Shown piece after piece: positions 16,676-28,076 of a DNA stretch of 64,000 nt. The notes beneath the pieces are model-generated. The model worked only from the letters and a program-made list of their open reading frames with translations, had not been told where the DNA came from and made no database searches. Position numbers and translations under genes: made by a program. Position 1 is the first letter of the stretch, and each line of letters starts with the position of its first letter. This stretch comes from Peptococcaceae bacterium (lineage in GTDB: Bacteria > Bacillota > Desulfitobacteriia > Desulfitobacteriales > Syntrophobotulaceae), in contig JAAYUV010000003.1 in assembly GCA_012517475.1 (NCBI GenBank), forward strand, positions 62,001-126,000, in the 5' to 3' direction.

Positions 16676-19600
16676 TTAGCTCAGAGGGATAAGACTAGGG
16701 GAATTGACCTCCAGGACCTGAAGCCAGGCCTGTGCCGTATCGAGGCTGGTAAAGCAGGGGATACCCTGTTCCACAGCCGTCCTTCTGATGGCAAATCCGT
16801 CACTGGCAATTTTCTTTCCGTGAGTGGTCGTATTTAAGACACACTGAACCTGACCTTTTCGGATTTTTTCCGTAATTTCATCAGAGCCTGTATGCAATTT
16901 CCCGACTGTTGCTACTTCAATTCCCGCTTCCCGCATGGCCTTTGCAGTTCCCTGGGTAGCTACGATTCGGAACCCCAGGTGATAAAACCTTTGCACCAGT
17001 TTGATCCCCTCTTCCTTATCTCTGTCAGCCAGTGTAGCCAGTAGCGTCCCATGAGCCGACATGTGCATCCCGGCTGCCAGCAGCGCTTTATACAGGGCTT
17101 TTTCATACTTGCGGTCAATCCCCATGACTTCACCGGTAGACTTCATTTCAGGACCTAAAGAAGGTTCTACCAAGAGAAGCTTGGAAAATGAGAAAACCGG
17201 CGCTTTCACTGCAACTTCATCTCCGACAGACCAAAGTCCGGACTTTATTCCCATATCTGCCAGCGTTTCTCCTAAAATCACTCTGGTAGCAAGTTCCACG
17301 ATAGGTACCCCTGTCACTTTGCTGAGAAATGGCACTGTTCGGCTGGAACGGGGGTTGACTTCAAGAACATAGACTTCGTTTTTATAGATGACATATTGAA
17401 TATTCAATAGCCCTTTAATATTTAAGCTTCGGGCAATGGATATGGTAAGATCGGAGATGGTATTCTGAATTTCCGCGCTGACCATTTGCGGGGGGTAAAC
17501 AGCAATGGAGTCGCCGGAATGAATCCCCGCCCTTTCCAAATGCTCCATAATTCCCGGAATACAAACGGATTCTCCATCCGATATGGCATCAACTTCAACC
17601 TCTTTGCCAAGAAGGTATTGGTCCATCCAAATTTGCTGTCCGGGAAATTCCCGGAGTGCTTTGGTAAATACACTAACAAGTTCCTGGGGTTCATAAACGA
17701 TCTGCATGGCACGTCCCCCCAGGACATAAGAAGGACGAACAATCAGCGGAAAACCGATTTCTCCTGCAAGTTTTTCGGCTTCTTCCATGCTGGAGATGCA
17801 GCCTCCCCTTGGCCTCCGTGCCCCAAGCTCCTGCAGGACATCATCAAAAATTCCTCTTTCCTCTGCCCTGTCCGTATCTTCCACGGTTGTGCCAAGAATT
17901 TGATAGCCGCGAGCCGAGAGTCCCTTGCATAACCCGATCGCCGTCTGCCCGCCAAATTGAACAACCACACCTTCGGGTTTTTCCTTTTCCAAAACAGCGG
18001 TGACATCCTCAATGGTTAAAGGTTCAAAATAAAGCCTGTCAGCCGTATCAAAATCCGTGGAAACCGTTTCCGGATTGTTATTGATAATAATGCTTTCAAC
18101 TCCTGATTTACGCAAAGCCTTTACAGCATGTACCGAACAATAATCGAACTCGATTCCCTGACCGATGCGGATCGGTCCCGATCCGAGGACAACCACTTTT
18201 CTCCGGTTTGAAACCATCCCTTCATCTTCCTGGTCATAGCTGGAGTAAAAATAGGGGGTAGTGGCTTCAAATTCCCCTGCGCAGGTATCTACCATTTTAA
18301 AAACAGGCCTGATTCTATGCTTCATTCTGAATTCGTAGATCTCTTCTTCGGTCGTATTCCATAAGCGCGCCAGTTCTTTGTCCGAGTAACCGATCCGTTT
18401 GGCCTTAACCAAGGCATCAGGATTCCAGGGGTTATTCCGTATTTGTTCGGCATGTTGAACGATGGTCTGAATCTTCTTTAGGAAATAGGGATTCCACTGA
18501 TTCAATTCTGTAATGGATTCTACTGTCCACCCCCGGCGAAAAGCTTCCGCCATTGCGAACAAAAGAAGATCATCCGGCTTCCCGCATTTTGCTTTCAGTT
18601 CTTTGTCACTTAGTTTTTCCATTTCTTCCGAAAAGAGACCATAAGACTTGGTTTCCAGAGACCGAACGGCTTTGAGCAGGGCCGTTTCCAGATTGCGCCC
18701 CAAACCCATCACTTCACCGGTAGCTTTCATCTGGGTGCCAATCGTCCTGTCGGCATCGGAAAATTTGTCAAAAGGCCAACGGGGTATCTTTACTACAACA
18801 TAATCCAAAGCAGGTTCAAAACAGGCAGAGGTTTTACCTGTTACGGTATTGGTAAGTTCATCCATGGTATAACCTATGGCAATTTTTGCCGCCACCTTGG
18901 CAATGGGATAACCGGTCGCTTTGGAGGCCAGCGCGCTGGACCTGCTCAAGCGGGGATTTACTTCTATTACCACATACTCCAGCTTTTCCGGATGAAGAGC
19001 AAACTGAACGTTGCAGCCGCCTTCGATCCCCAAAGCAGCAACAATCTTCAAAGCGGAAGTTCTTAATGTTTGTACTTCCTTGTCCGTTAACGTCTGGCAG
19101 GGCGCTACGACAATACTGTCTCCGGTATGGATGCCAACCGGGTCCATATTCTCCATATGGCAGACTGTAATGGAATTCCCGTTGCTGTCCCGCAAAACTT
19201 CATATTCGACTTCTTTCCAGCCGGCAACACTTTTCTCAATAAGGATCTGCCCGATCATGCTTGCTTTAATGCCGCTTAAAGCGATCAGCTCAAGATTATC
19301 GGCATCATGGGCAATGCCTCCGCCCGTGCCCCCCAGGGTAAAGGCGGGACGGACGATGACAGGATATCCAATTTCTTCGGCAAATGTTAATGCTTCTTCT
19401 ACATCCGATACGATAGCGCTGGCGGGAATTGGTTCTCCAATTTCCTGCATCAGATTGCGAAAATGTTCCCTGTCCTCTGCTTTACTGATACTTTCCAACG
19501 GGGTTCCCAACAAGGTCACACCGCAGCGCTTAAGAATCCCTGCTTTGGAAAGTTGAAAAGCGAGATTTAAACCGGTTTGTCCGCCCATGGTTGGGAGCAG

Positions 19601-19852
19601 TCCGTCCGGCCTTTCTTTTTCGATAATTCTCTCTAAAAACTCGAGAGTAAGTGGTTCAATATATACTTTATCCGCAATTTCCCTGTCGGTCATAATGGTC
19701 GCAGGGTTGGAATTGACCAGTACGGTCTCGACTCCTTCTTCACGTAACGCCCTGCAGGCTTGGGTACCCGCATAGTCAAATTCGGCCGCCTGGCCGATGA
19801 CAATTGGGCCTGACCCGATAACCATAACTTTTTGCCAGTTTTGTTTCGGCAT
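16676..19852 (-). CDS. carB: Carbamoyl-phosphate synthase large subunit
   Basis: A 1058-residue enzyme with the two tandem ATP-grasp halves expected of CarB. The first half starts [20 protein letters not shown] (about 10-29), and the second repeats the pattern in [20 protein letters not shown] (about 555-574). An MGS-like allosteric domain ends the protein (about 930-1050; [17 protein letters not shown]). With CarA it makes carbamoyl phosphate from glutamine, bicarbonate and 2 ATP. Ends and length are normal. Confidence 0.98.
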   Translation of the reverse strand: MPKQNWQKVMVIGSGPIVIGQAAEFDYAGTQACRALREEGVETVLVNSNPATIMTDREIADKVYIEPLTLEFLERIIEKERPDGLLPTMGGQTGLNLAFQLSKAGILKRCGVTLLGTPLESISKAEDREHFRNLMQEIGEPIPASAIVSDVEEALTFAEEIGYPVIVRPAFTLGGTGGGIAHDADNLELIALSGIKASMIGQILIEKSVAGWKEVEYEVLRDSNGNSITVCHMENMDPVGIHTGDSIVVAPCQTLTDKEVQTLRTSALKIVAALGIEGGCNVQFALHPEKLEYVVIEVNPRLSRSSALASKATGYPIAKVAAKIAIGYTMDELTNTVTGKTSACFEPALDYVVVKIPRWPFDKFSDADRTIGTQMKATGEVMGLGRNLETALLKAVRSLETKSYGLFSEEMEKLSDKELKAKCGKPDDLLLFAMAEAFRRGWTVESITELNQWNPYFLKKIQTIVQHAEQIRNNPWNPDALVKAKRIGYSDKELARLWNTTEEEIYEFRMKHRIRPVFKMVDTCAGEFEATTPYFYSSYDQEDEGMVSNRRKVVVLGSGPIRIGQGIEFDYCSVHAVKALRKSGVESIIINNNPETVSTDFDTADRLYFEPLTIEDVTAVLEKEKPEGVVVQFGGQTAIGLCKGLSARGYQILGTTVEDTDRAEERGIFDDVLQELGARRPRGGCISSMEEAEKLAGEIGFPLIVRPSYVLGGRAMQIVYEPQELVSVFTKALREFPGQQIWMDQYLLGKEVEVDAISDGESVCIPGIMEHLERAGIHSGDSIAVYPPQMVSAEIQNTISDLTISIARSLNIKGLLNIQYVIYKNEVYVLEVNPRSSRTVPFLSKVTGVPIVELATRVILGETLADMGIKSGLWSVGDEVAVKAPVFSFSKLLLVEPSLGPEMKSTGEVMGIDRKYEKALYKALLAAGMHMSAHGTLLATLADRDKEEGIKLVQRFYHLGFRIVATQGTAKAMREAGIEVATVGKLHTGSDEITEKIRKGQVQCVLNTTTHGKKIASDGFAIRRTAVEQGIPCFTSLDTAQAWLQVLEVNSPSLIPLS

Positions 19853-19866
19853 TTTTTTCCCTCCGC

Positions 19867-20946
19867 CTATTCCTTCAACATTTCAGCAAATAAATCAAAA
19901 AGTTCTCCGTTTTCCTCCGGACCCGGTGCTGCCTCAGGATGATACTGTACTGTCAGGACCGGATATTTCTCATGTTTCATTCCTTCAACGGTGCCATCAT
20001 TCAGATTTGTATAAAGTACCGCCAGTCCCGTTCCCTTCAGAGACGATTCACTCACCGCATAACCATGATTCTGAGAAGTCATTGTCACTTTCCTTGTGAC
20101 TTTGTTCTGGACAGGATGGTTCCCGCCCCTGTGGCCGAACGAAAGCTTATATGTGGAAGCCCCTGCAGCCATCGCCATAATCTGATGACCCATGCAGATT
20201 CCCAAAATAGGCAATCTCGAAATCAACTTTTCCATATTCTCGGCTATCTCAGGCAACCTGCTGGGGTCACCAGGGCCATTGCTTAGTACAAGTCCGCTTG
20301 GTTTAATGTCCAGGATTTCTTCAGCAGGAGTTCCCGCAGGAAAAACATGAAGCCGGTATCCTCTTTTTTGGAGACAACGGAGTATATTTCTTTTGGCCCC
20401 AAGGTCCAGAACTGCAACAACCGGACCGTTTCCCGGTATTTCATATTCCTCTGCTACGGTAGCCTGGTAAACCCAGTGTAAATCAGGCTCAATCTCTTCT
20501 GGGGTATACTGCTGCCAAAAGGCAATTCCCTTCTCTATTTGTTCTACAATAACTCCGGGCATTGTCCCGTTATTACGGATATAACGCGTTAATGCTCTTG
20601 TATCTACCCCTTTTAATCCTGGAATTCCTTGTTTCTTGCAATAGTTTTCCAGACTTCTGTCAGCGTGAAAGCTCCCTTCCCCAGCAGAAAGTTCCCGGAC
20701 TATGATTCCATGCAATAAAACCTTGCTTGCCTCACTTTCTTCGTGATGCCAGCCATAATTTCCGATTTGCGGGTGAGTAAAAGTCAAGATCTGACCTGCA
20801 TAAGACAGATCGGTAATCATCTCCTGGTAGCCGCACATCGAAGTATTAAATACTACCTCTCCCTTGACCGCACTGTCTTGACCGGGCCATCCGCCAAAAG
20901 CTTCGCCCTCAAACGCTTTGCCGTCACCTAAAACCAGCCACGCCAT
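19867..20946 (-). CDS. carA: Carbamoyl-phosphate synthase small subunit (glutaminase)
   Basis: A 359-residue class I glutamine amidotransferase. The N-terminal CarA domain has the conserved [20 protein letters not shown] stretch. The catalytic triad is visible: nucleophile Cys in [11 protein letters not shown] (about 245), and His and Glu in [13 protein letters not shown] (about 325). It hydrolyses glutamine and channels ammonia to CarB. It lies 14 bases upstream of carB and starts after AAAAAGGAGG. Confidence 0.98.
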   Translation of the reverse strand: MAWLVLGDGKAFEGEAFGGWPGQDSAVKGEVVFNTSMCGYQEMITDLSYAGQILTFTHPQIGNYGWHHEESEASKVLLHGIIVRELSAGEGSFHADRSLENYCKKQGIPGLKGVDTRALTRYIRNNGTMPGVIVEQIEKGIAFWQQYTPEEIEPDLHWVYQATVAEEYEIPGNGPVVAVLDLGAKRNILRCLQKRGYRLHVFPAGTPAEEILDIKPSGLVLSNGPGDPSRLPEIAENMEKLISRLPILGICMGHQIMAMAAGASTYKLSFGHRGGNHPVQNKVTRKVTMTSQNHGYAVSESSLKGTGLAVLYTNLNDGTVEGMKHEKYPVLTVQYHPEAAPGPEENGELFDLFAEMLKE

Positions 20947-21020
20947 CCTGCTGCCTCCTTTTTCTTATAAGCTTTCCGATTTTGTATTTCTATCAAGTGA
21001 TTCCAGCATATACAGTTTAA

Positions 21021-22349
21021 TCATTTTCGGTCTAAGATCTTTCTGTTTTCCATAAGCAGCTCGCCGTTGACCCAGGTCATAACCGGGAACCCCTGCATTT
21101 CTTTCCCCAAAAAAGGAGTATTTTGCGCTTTGGATTCGAGCGATTCGGCGGTAATCATCTCCTTATACAGCGGATCGAATAAAACCATATCCGCTGCCGA
21201 ACCAACCTGAATTGTTCCTCCGGCTAACCCGAAACGACGGGCAGGGTTTAAAGACCATAGTTTCACGACTTGCTCCGGTGAAAGCAGGCCTTTAACCACC
21301 AGACCCTGCCAGACAGCTGCCAAAGCCGTTTCCAACGCGTTGATTCCAAAAGGGGCTTCGGCAAACGGTTTCGCTTTTTCTTCCCAGGTATGGGGAGCAT
21401 GATCTGTTGCCAGCATATCAATCGTACCGTCTGCCAAACCTTGCAGTAATGCTTCCTGGTCTTCCATGGAAGGAAGAGGGGGATTTACTTTAAAAGATGT
21501 TCCGGTTAAGGTCACATCCTTATCGGTCAACAGCAAATGGTGAGGATTTACTTCTGCTGTCACATCAATACCGATATTCTTAGCCGCTCTAATAATCTGT
21601 ACACTTTCTTTGGTTGAAACATGGGCGATATGAATTTTTCCTCCTGTTTCTCCAGCCAACAGGACATCCCTTGCCACCATTACACTTTCAGCACTGGCAG
21701 GGATTCCTCTTAACCCCAGCCTGGCACTTTCTTCTCCCCTGCGCATGACTCCATTCCCGGCAAGGTCATTGTCTTCACAGTGGCTGATGATGGGGCATCC
21801 GGTTAATTTGGCATACTCCAGGGCAAGTCTCATCATTTCGGCATTTTGTATTCCTTTTCCGTCGTCGGAAAAACCAACAGCCCCGCCATCCCTCATATCC
21901 ATCATTTCTACCAGTTCCAGTCCTTTAAATCCTTTGGTCACAGCGGCAATCGGATATACTCTTGCCATCCCGGCCCTTTGTCCCTGTATGCGGACAAATT
22001 CCACCAAGGCTCTTTGATCAATGACCGGGGATGTATTGGCCATAGCCAATATGGACGTAAAGCCTCCCCGCACCGCAGCCCGGGAACCGCTTCGAATATC
22101 TTCTTTGTCTTCCTGACCGGGTTCCCTAAGATGAACATGGACATCGATCAATCCGGAAAACAAATATTTTCCGCTTCCGTCTATTTGCTGGACCTCTTCA
22201 ATCCGCGCTGTTCCTAAAACAGCAAGGACATCCTGCTCCTGTAATCTTTCTTGAATCGCTGATATGATCCCATCACGTACCACAACATCTCTGACTCCGG
22301 ATAATCCCTGCGTGGGATCAACCAGATTTACATTTTTAATCCACAACAT
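21021..22349 (-). CDS. pyrC: Dihydroorotase
   Basis: A 442-residue zinc amidohydrolase of the class I (PyrC/PyrX) type. It has the metal motif GLIDVHVHLREPGQEDKEDI (HxH about residue 68), metal-binding His in SHCEDN and IAHVSTKES, and the catalytic Asp in LATDHAPHTWEEK. It cyclises N-carbamoyl-aspartate. It overlaps the end of pyrB by 14 bases, with a strong GGAGGAGGG before its ATG, indicating coupled translation. Confidence 0.97.
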   Translation of the reverse strand: MLWIKNVNLVDPTQGLSGVRDVVVRDGIISAIQERLQEQDVLAVLGTARIEEVQQIDGSGKYLFSGLIDVHVHLREPGQEDKEDIRSGSRAAVRGGFTSILAMANTSPVIDQRALVEFVRIQGQRAGMARVYPIAAVTKGFKGLELVEMMDMRDGGAVGFSDDGKGIQNAEMMRLALEYAKLTGCPIISHCEDNDLAGNGVMRRGEESARLGLRGIPASAESVMVARDVLLAGETGGKIHIAHVSTKESVQIIRAAKNIGIDVTAEVNPHHLLLTDKDVTLTGTSFKVNPPLPSMEDQEALLQGLADGTIDMLATDHAPHTWEEKAKPFAEAPFGINALETALAAVWQGLVVKGLLSPEQVVKLWSLNPARRFGLAGGTIQVGSAADMVLFDPLYKEMITAESLESKAQNTPFLGKEMQGFPVMTWVNGELLMENRKILDRK

Positions 22350-23274
22350 TTACTGTCCCTCCTCCGATTAAGAGGTAGATCAAAGCCATCCTGACCGCTA
22401 CCCCGTTTGTAACCTGCTCTTCGATCACGGACTGAACACTGTCCGCCAGGTCACTCGCAATCTCCACCCCTCTGTTCATGGGGCCCGGATGCATGACTAT
22501 GGTATCTTTCCCGGTAAGTTTGATCCTTTCTTTATTTAATCCATAGAGCTTGCTGTATTCACGAATAGAAGGAAACAGACCGCTCTGCTGTCTTTCCAGC
22601 TGCAATCGCAAAGCCATCACCGCATCCGCACCGGGCAATTCCTGATCAAGATGATGAGATATCTTTACCCCAAGGTATTTCATTTCGGGAGGCAATAAAG
22701 TTGGCGGACCAACCAAAGTAACTTCTGCACCCAGTTTTTTAAGACCGACCACATTGCTTCTGGCAACCCGGGAATGAAGGATGTCACCAACAATAACCAC
22801 TTTCTTTCCTTCGAAACCTCCAAGATGATCCTGAATCGTAAAATAATCCAGCAAGGCCTGTGTTGGATGGGCATGCTGCCCATCTCCCCCGTTAATTACC
22901 CCTGCATTTAAAATATCTGCCAGAAATTCGGCCGATCCAGAACTGGAATGCCGTACGATGACAAGATCTACGTTCATGGCCTGAAGCGTTTTCGCTGTGT
23001 CCAACAGGCTTTCGCCTTTATTGACACTGCTTTGGGCAACTGAAAAATTCGTTGTATCCGCGCCGAGTATCTTCGCTGCATTCTCAAAAGAAGTCCGTGT
23101 TCTGGTGCTGGACTCATAAAACAGCAGAACTACCGATTTTCCTCTTAGGGTAGGCAATTTTTTGATCGGACGTCCTAATATCTCTTTCATGGGAATGGCA
23201 GTATGCAAAATATGCTTGATTTCTTCGGCTGTTAAGTTTTCAAGATCCAGAAGATCCTTGCGCTTCCATTTCAT
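22336..23274 (-). CDS. pyrB: Aspartate carbamoyltransferase
   Basis: I place the start at the ATG at 23274 (MKWKRKDLLDLENLTAEEI) with AGGAGG eight bases before, giving 312 residues; the in-frame ATG at 23334 lies inside the attenuator region and is less likely. Signature motifs are FYESSTRTRTSFENAAK (carbamoyl-phosphate site, about residue 53), HPTQALLD, and MHPGPMNRGVEI. It is the first committed step of the pathway. The 122-base gap to pyrR carries a PyrR-type attenuator. Confidence 0.97.
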   Translation of the reverse strand: MKWKRKDLLDLENLTAEEIKHILHTAIPMKEILGRPIKKLPTLRGKSVVLLFYESSTRTRTSFENAAKILGADTTNFSVAQSSVNKGESLLDTAKTLQAMNVDLVIVRHSSSGSAEFLADILNAGVINGGDGQHAHPTQALLDYFTIQDHLGGFEGKKVVIVGDILHSRVARSNVVGLKKLGAEVTLVGPPTLLPPEMKYLGVKISHHLDQELPGADAVMALRLQLERQQSGLFPSIREYSKLYGLNKERIKLTGKDTIVMHPGPMNRGVEIASDLADSVQSVIEEQVTNGVAVRMALIYLLIGGGTVNVVD

Positions 23275-23297
23275 TGATGGAGCCTCCTCATCATATA

Positions 23298-23376
23298 ATA
23301 ACCTCCTGCCGAAGGGCAGGAGGTTATGAAGCAATTTCTCTTACCCTTGGATATCTCACAGGACACTTTTAAAGGG
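23298..23376 (-). promoter_or_regulatory. PyrR-dependent attenuator in the pyrR-pyrB gap
   Basis: On the minus strand CCCTT (23376-23372) and AAGGG (23348-23344) close a stem whose loop side contains GTGTCCTGTGAGATAT, matching the PyrR RNA-binding core UCCNGNGAG. A 13-bp hairpin with loop CTTC follows (23327-23298), then pyrB. The hairpin has only a weak T-tract, so it may attenuate by termination or by masking translation. Classical PyrR action is inferred from the family. Confidence 0.68.
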
Positions 23377-23395
23377 ATCGCTTTAATCTTATTTT

Positions 23396-24097
<702 letters not shown>

Positions 24098-24174
24098 TCC
24101 AAACATATACCGCTATGGATAGATCACTGTATTCGTTTCGATAAAAAATAAAATTTTCCCTATCACAAAATTCT

Positions 24175-24204
24175 TTGAAAAATTTTTATGTCTTGGCGTA
24201 ATAT
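24175..24204 (+). promoter_or_regulatory. Promoter of the lipoprotein-VanW pair
   Basis: TTGAAA (24175-24180), an 18-base spacer and TAATAT (24199-24204), divergent from the pyr promoter and about 60 bases upstream of the lipoprotein start. Confidence 0.5.
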
Positions 24205-24267
24205 TTACAGTCCATGCATAGTCTATTAATACAAAATGAGATGTAATATTTTATGGAGGAGTATCAC

Positions 24268-24966
24268 TTGTCCAGAATCTTTATTTGTTTTTTTATTCTC
24301 ATAAGCCTATTATGCTTGCCTGCCTGCGGCAGTACAATCACGGAAAGCATCCCTGTGATTCAAAAAGAAAGCAGCCCTGTTTTAAACAACATCATTGCTA
24401 ACTCCAAAACCATAGAAGAATTATATTATGAAGAAAAACCGGTTTATTCTTATTATTCAGGCGGGATAAAAATAGTGAATACTTCCCAGGTATGGCTCAA
24501 AGACAATGTTCTCAAAACAGAGCAAATCACGGACTTTTACAAAAACGATACATTAATCGACCGGGAGATCAGCGGTCGGATTTTTGATTACAAGACGCTG
24601 AACAAGAAACATTATTGTCTTGGCAAATATGCGGAACAAAAAAACTTGAAAGAAAGTCTGCCGAAGGATACCCTGATCGTACCCCGGGATCAAACCATCC
24701 TTTGGTATCTTGACAGGGTGATTCCGGATCTGAGTATTATCGGTGAAGCAGACTATGAAGGAGAAAAATGCCTGGTTGTAGAAATACTGAAAAATAATCT
24801 GGGCAGCACCAAATTGTGGATCAGCAAAAAGAGAGAATTACCTGTCAAAGTCGAAAACAACTACAATGGAAATATCTCCGTGCGGGAATACTGTAATTTT
24901 AAAGTTGGAAAGGATTCGGTTTCCAATAACGCCCTGGAGATTCCTAAAGGTGCTGTACAATTCTAG
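24268..24966 (+). CDS. Secreted lipoprotein, LolA/sortin-like fold suspected
   Basis: About 232 residues from the TTG at 24268; GGAGGAG lies six bases before it, inside the alternative ATG reading from 24253. The signal peptide SRIFICFFILISLLCLPACG ends in the lipobox LPAC, so the protein should be lipid-anchored outside the membrane. The remainder (TSQVWLKDNVLKTEQITDFY, YEGEKCLVVEI, LWISKKRELPVKVE) resembles the LolA/RseB-like outer-membrane-lipoprotein-sorting fold found in secreted Gram-positive lipoproteins. The ligand is unknown. It precedes a VanW-family gene by 18 bases. Confidence 0.68.
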   Translation: MSRIFICFFILISLLCLPACGSTITESIPVIQKESSPVLNNIIANSKTIEELYYEEKPVYSYYSGGIKIVNTSQVWLKDNVLKTEQITDFYKNDTLIDREISGRIFDYKTLNKKHYCLGKYAEQKNLKESLPKDTLIVPRDQTILWYLDRVIPDLSIIGEADYEGEKCLVVEILKNNLGSTKLWISKKRELPVKVENNYNGNISVREYCNFKVGKDSVSNNALEIPKGAVQF

Positions 24967-24984
24967 CTTGAAAGGATTCTCTTC

Positions 24985-25812
24985 ATGCCTTCTTTTTCTC
25001 ATTCTTCACAATTCGTTTCCCGTCCAAAAATGCGAAGCGCTTTTCGTATGGCAATCGGAAAAAGCCTTTTTACTTTAAAACGTTATTTGCATTGGGCAAA
25101 AAACTGGAAAAATTATGCAAGGGAGCATTCTTCTTATCTTCTTCCTCATATCGTAAGCACCCATAAAACTCCCCTTATACGAAATCTCGGAAAAGACAGC
25201 ATGCCCTTACAGCGTAATAAAATAACCAATTTCAGCCTGGCCTTACCTCATTTAAACAAGATTGTCCTTCATCCCGGCGAAACGTTCTCATTCTGGCTGC
25301 TGGTAGGCAAGCCAACGAAAAAAAAAGGGTATATTGAGGGAATGGTCTTACATAACGGGGAATGCCGCCCCGGAATCGGTGGAGGCCTTTGCCAGATTTC
25401 CAATCTTATCTACTGGATGACACTGCATGCCCCTTTGACTGTCACAGAACGGTGGCGTCATAACTACGATGTTTTTCCGGATTCCGAACGTTCGCAGCCT
25501 TTCGGGAGCGGTGCCACCGTTGTTTATAACTACGTTGATCTTCAAATCAGGAATAATACTCAGGATAAATATCAGCTGGTACTTGAAATGGATGAAACTT
25601 TTCTTTCCGGACAATGGAGAAGCAGCAGTGAGCAACATTTTCTCTATGAAATATACGAGTGTGAACACCAGATTCTCAGCCATTGGTGGGGCGGCTACAC
25701 CAGAAAAAATACCTTGCGAAGAAAAATCACCGATCCGGACGGAAATCCTGTCGGTGACGAATTTGTCTGTGCCAATGAAGCAATCATGATGTATGAGCCG
25801 TTATTAACTTAG
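24985..25812 (+). CDS. VanW family protein
   Basis: A 275-residue protein with the VanW core: LHPGETFSFWLLVGKPTKKK, the signature RPGIGGGLCQISNLIYW, and HNYDVFPDSERSQPFGSGAT. VanW was named from a vanB-type resistance cluster but its reaction is unknown; solitary copies are common in Clostridia and do not indicate vancomycin resistance. No vanHAX genes are present. No signal peptide is evident. It probably shares a transcript with the preceding lipoprotein, and it converges with rluD, overlapping its end by four bases. Confidence 0.9.
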   Translation: MPSFSHSSQFVSRPKMRSAFRMAIGKSLFTLKRYLHWAKNWKNYAREHSSYLLPHIVSTHKTPLIRNLGKDSMPLQRNKITNFSLALPHLNKIVLHPGETFSFWLLVGKPTKKKGYIEGMVLHNGECRPGIGGGLCQISNLIYWMTLHAPLTVTERWRHNYDVFPDSERSQPFGSGATVVYNYVDLQIRNNTQDKYQLVLEMDETFLSGQWRSSSEQHFLYEIYECEHQILSHWWGGYTRKNTLRRKITDPDGNPVGDEFVCANEAIMMYEPLLT

Positions 25813-26771
25813 GATTCTAAATCTTTCTCCGTGAACTGTTTTAATTGATTCGTAATTTCCACAAAGGATGGTGGCGGATCGGATTGAAACTCCATCTTTT
25901 CTCCCGAGCGAGGATGAATAAACCGCAAGGTTTCTGCATGTAATACCTGCCCTATGATACCGAAAGGATTTTTGCGGGGACCATAAAGAGGGTCACCTAA
26001 TACCGGATGTTTGATATAAGCCATATGAACTCGGATTTGGTGTGTTCTCCCTGTTTCCAGGAAAGCACCGATCTCTGTAAACTGAAAATACCTGTCCCAA
26101 ACCTGATAATGGGTTACCGCATGTTTGGAATTCTTAAAGCTGACAGCCATTTTTTTTCTATCTTTAGGATCCCTGCCGATCGGAACGTCAATCGTCCCGG
26201 AGGGTTCGGATAAAACCCCGTGGACTATCGCCCGGTAACTTCTCTTCATACTATGCTCTTTAATCTGCTGGGCCAAATGGTGATGTGCCTCGTCATTTTT
26301 GGCAACAACGAGCAGCCCCGAAGTGTCTTTATCGATTCGATGAACGATTCCGGGCCGAATGATGCCATTAATTCCTGAAAGACTCTTGCAATGATAGAGC
26401 AGGGCATTAACAAGAGTTCCGCTCCAAGATCCGGGAGCCGGATGCACAACCATTCCTTGTGGTTTATTGACCACCAAAAGGTCTTTATCCTCGTAAATGA
26501 TCTCCAGATCTAAATTTTCCGGCTGAACATCAAGTTCTTTGGGCTCGGGGATATTAACCTCTACCTTATCATTTTTTTGAATTTTATAATTGGCTTTTCT
26601 CACCCTGCCATTCACAAGTACTCTTTCTTCCTGGATCAAGTTCTGGATAAAACTTCGGCTCTTACCGGTCTTTTCGACCAATGCCACATCCAATCTGACA
26701 TCTTCAGACAGGTCTTGTATAAGCAGCCATTCCTCATAATCCATTTCATCTGAAATATGATTCTCAATCAT
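25809..26771 (-). CDS. rluD: Ribosomal large-subunit pseudouridine synthase, RluA family
   Basis: A 320-residue enzyme. An S4 RNA-binding domain (about 18-75; RLDVALVEKTGKSRSFIQNL) precedes the catalytic domain with the Asp motif GIVHRIDKDTSGLLVVAKND (about 135-155). It also has the C-terminal TGRTHQIRVHMAYI motif. It converts uridines in 23S rRNA; the exact site (RluD-like, helix 69) is inferred. The lspA-rluD-pyrR order is the conserved Firmicute arrangement, here interrupted by two plus-strand genes. Confidence 0.93.
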   Translation of the reverse strand: MIENHISDEMDYEEWLLIQDLSEDVRLDVALVEKTGKSRSFIQNLIQEERVLVNGRVRKANYKIQKNDKVEVNIPEPKELDVQPENLDLEIIYEDKDLLVVNKPQGMVVHPAPGSWSGTLVNALLYHCKSLSGINGIIRPGIVHRIDKDTSGLLVVAKNDEAHHHLAQQIKEHSMKRSYRAIVHGVLSEPSGTIDVPIGRDPKDRKKMAVSFKNSKHAVTHYQVWDRYFQFTEIGAFLETGRTHQIRVHMAYIKHPVLGDPLYGPRKNPFGIIGQVLHAETLRFIHPRSGEKMEFQSDPPPSFVEITNQLKQFTEKDLES

Positions 26772-26799
26772 CGGGAAATGATCAACCTTCCTTTTGGTA

Positions 26800-27249
26800 C
26801 TATTCTTCCATACTCTTTTCCATTCTATATATCATGATGACCAGTAAAAATCCGCCAATAACAACCATACTGTCGGCAAAGTTAAAAATATAAGACCACA
26901 CTTTAAAATCCAGGAAATCAACTACTTTCCCGATAAAAAGCCGGTCATAGAGGTTCCCCAGAGCACCTCCGCCGATCATTCCCATACATACTCTCATCAC
27001 TTTTTGTTCTTTGGGTACGCTTCTTTGATAATAAAAGATTACTGCGAGGACAACGAGGGCAATAATCACAAAGAACCATCTTTTACCGGAAAGCATCCCG
27101 AAAGCAGCACCCGGATTTAGGATATATGTAAGATGAAAGAAACCGGGAATAACCCCTACGGATTCTCCAAGCTGCATCGAGTGTTGGATCATGACCTTGC
27201 TCAGCCGGTCCACGATTACCACAAATACAAGAGTGAGCCAAATATACAA
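26800..27249 (-). CDS. lspA: Lipoprotein signal peptidase (signal peptidase II)
   Basis: A 149-residue membrane protein with four hydrophobic segments. The two catalytic Asp motifs are GGALGNLYDRLFIGKVVDF and IFNFADSMVVIGG. It cleaves prolipoproteins before the lipid-modified Cys. The start is a TTG at 27249, eight bases after GGAGG (TTG TAT ATT TGG); no ATG fits. Confidence 0.96.
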   Translation of the reverse strand: MYIWLTLVFVVIVDRLSKVMIQHSMQLGESVGVIPGFFHLTYILNPGAAFGMLSGKRWFFVIIALVVLAVIFYYQRSVPKEQKVMRVCMGMIGGGALGNLYDRLFIGKVVDFLDFKVWSYIFNFADSMVVIGGFLLVIMIYRMEKSMEE

Positions 27250-27284
27250 CCAAAAAACCTCCTAAATCCCGGTACCCTAAGGGC

Positions 27285-27345
27285 AAAAATAAAAAGCGGG
27301 TATCTCTTTGTGTTTCTATCCCATCTTACCACAAGGAAATACCCG
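27285..27345 (-). terminator. Terminator after the pduL-like gene
   Basis: On the minus strand CGGGTATTTCCTTGTG pairs with CACAAAGAGATACCCG (two G-T pairs, 17-base loop), followed by CTTTTTATTTTT. It lies before lspA, so lspA needs read-through or a promoter hidden in the 35 bases that follow. Confidence 0.7.
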
Positions 27346-27372
27346 GTACAATGTACAGGAAGGTTAAATCGG

Positions 27373-27954
27373 CTAGCCTTCCAGAATAACAGTTACCAGA
27401 TCCCCATTATTCAGTCCAAAAGCGTTCGCCTCATCTGTATCAATATGAAAATCTAAGGCATAGGTTTTTTTCACCCGAACCAGGACATTGTGAAATTCTC
27501 CTCCGCGGGGACCTTCTACCCTTACTTTAACCAGATCATTGTCCTTTAAACCATAGCGAAGAGCATCCTCTTCCGTTGCGTGGATATGTCTCATCGCTAC
27601 AATGACTCCTCTTTCCAACTTAATCTTCCGATCCCCGCTCACAACTTCAATGGCAGGGGTATCTTCCAGATTTCCGGAATCCCTCACCGGAGCTTTAATT
27701 CCCAATTTAACCGCATCTGTAGCGGATAACTCGACTTGTGATTCTCCCCGGGCGGGACCCAAAACCCTTACTCCTGCCAGTTCACCTTTAGGACCGATTA
27801 ATGTGACTGTCTCTTCACAGGCAAATTGTCCGGGCTGACTGAGATCTTTCTTGAAGGTAAGTCCATGCCCCTCTCCAAAAAGAGCCGCAATGTCTTTTTC
27901 AGATAGATGAAGATGTCTGTTGGAAACTCCTACTGATACTTGGAATGTACGCAT
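27373..27954 (-). CDS. pduL: PduL-type phosphate acyltransferase
   Basis: A 193-residue enzyme of the PduL family, with the two tandem barrel halves: VGVSNRHLHLSEKDI near the N-terminus, GVIVAMRHIHATEEDALRYG in the middle, and ALDFHIDTDEANAFGL near the end. The conserved His residues bind two zinc ions. Members interconvert acyl-CoA and acyl phosphate. No N-terminal microcompartment-targeting extension and no shell genes nearby, so it is likely the housekeeping phosphotransacetylase used with acetate kinase. Confidence 0.93.
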   Translation of the reverse strand: MRTFQVSVGVSNRHLHLSEKDIAALFGEGHGLTFKKDLSQPGQFACEETVTLIGPKGELAGVRVLGPARGESQVELSATDAVKLGIKAPVRDSGNLEDTPAIEVVSGDRKIKLERGVIVAMRHIHATEEDALRYGLKDNDLVKVRVEGPRGGEFHNVLVRVKKTYALDFHIDTDEANAFGLNNGDLVTVILEG

Positions 27955-28076
27955 TTGTATCCTCTCCTTGCTTTTCTGACTTCCTCATCTCATCTCTTCC
28001 TCAATACACTTCTATCTAGAATTATTTCTTGATATTTCAGTATTACTGGCAATACTCAAATATCGCAAAAGCTAAA

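Noticed and set aside
18886-19556. Plus-strand frames opposite carB of up to 181 codons.
   Set aside because: They mirror the codon pattern of carB, have no ribosome site and show no family signature.
24985-25812. Vancomycin resistance locus suggested by VanW.
   Set aside because: No vanHAX or vanRS genes are present; solitary VanW-family genes are common in Clostridia.
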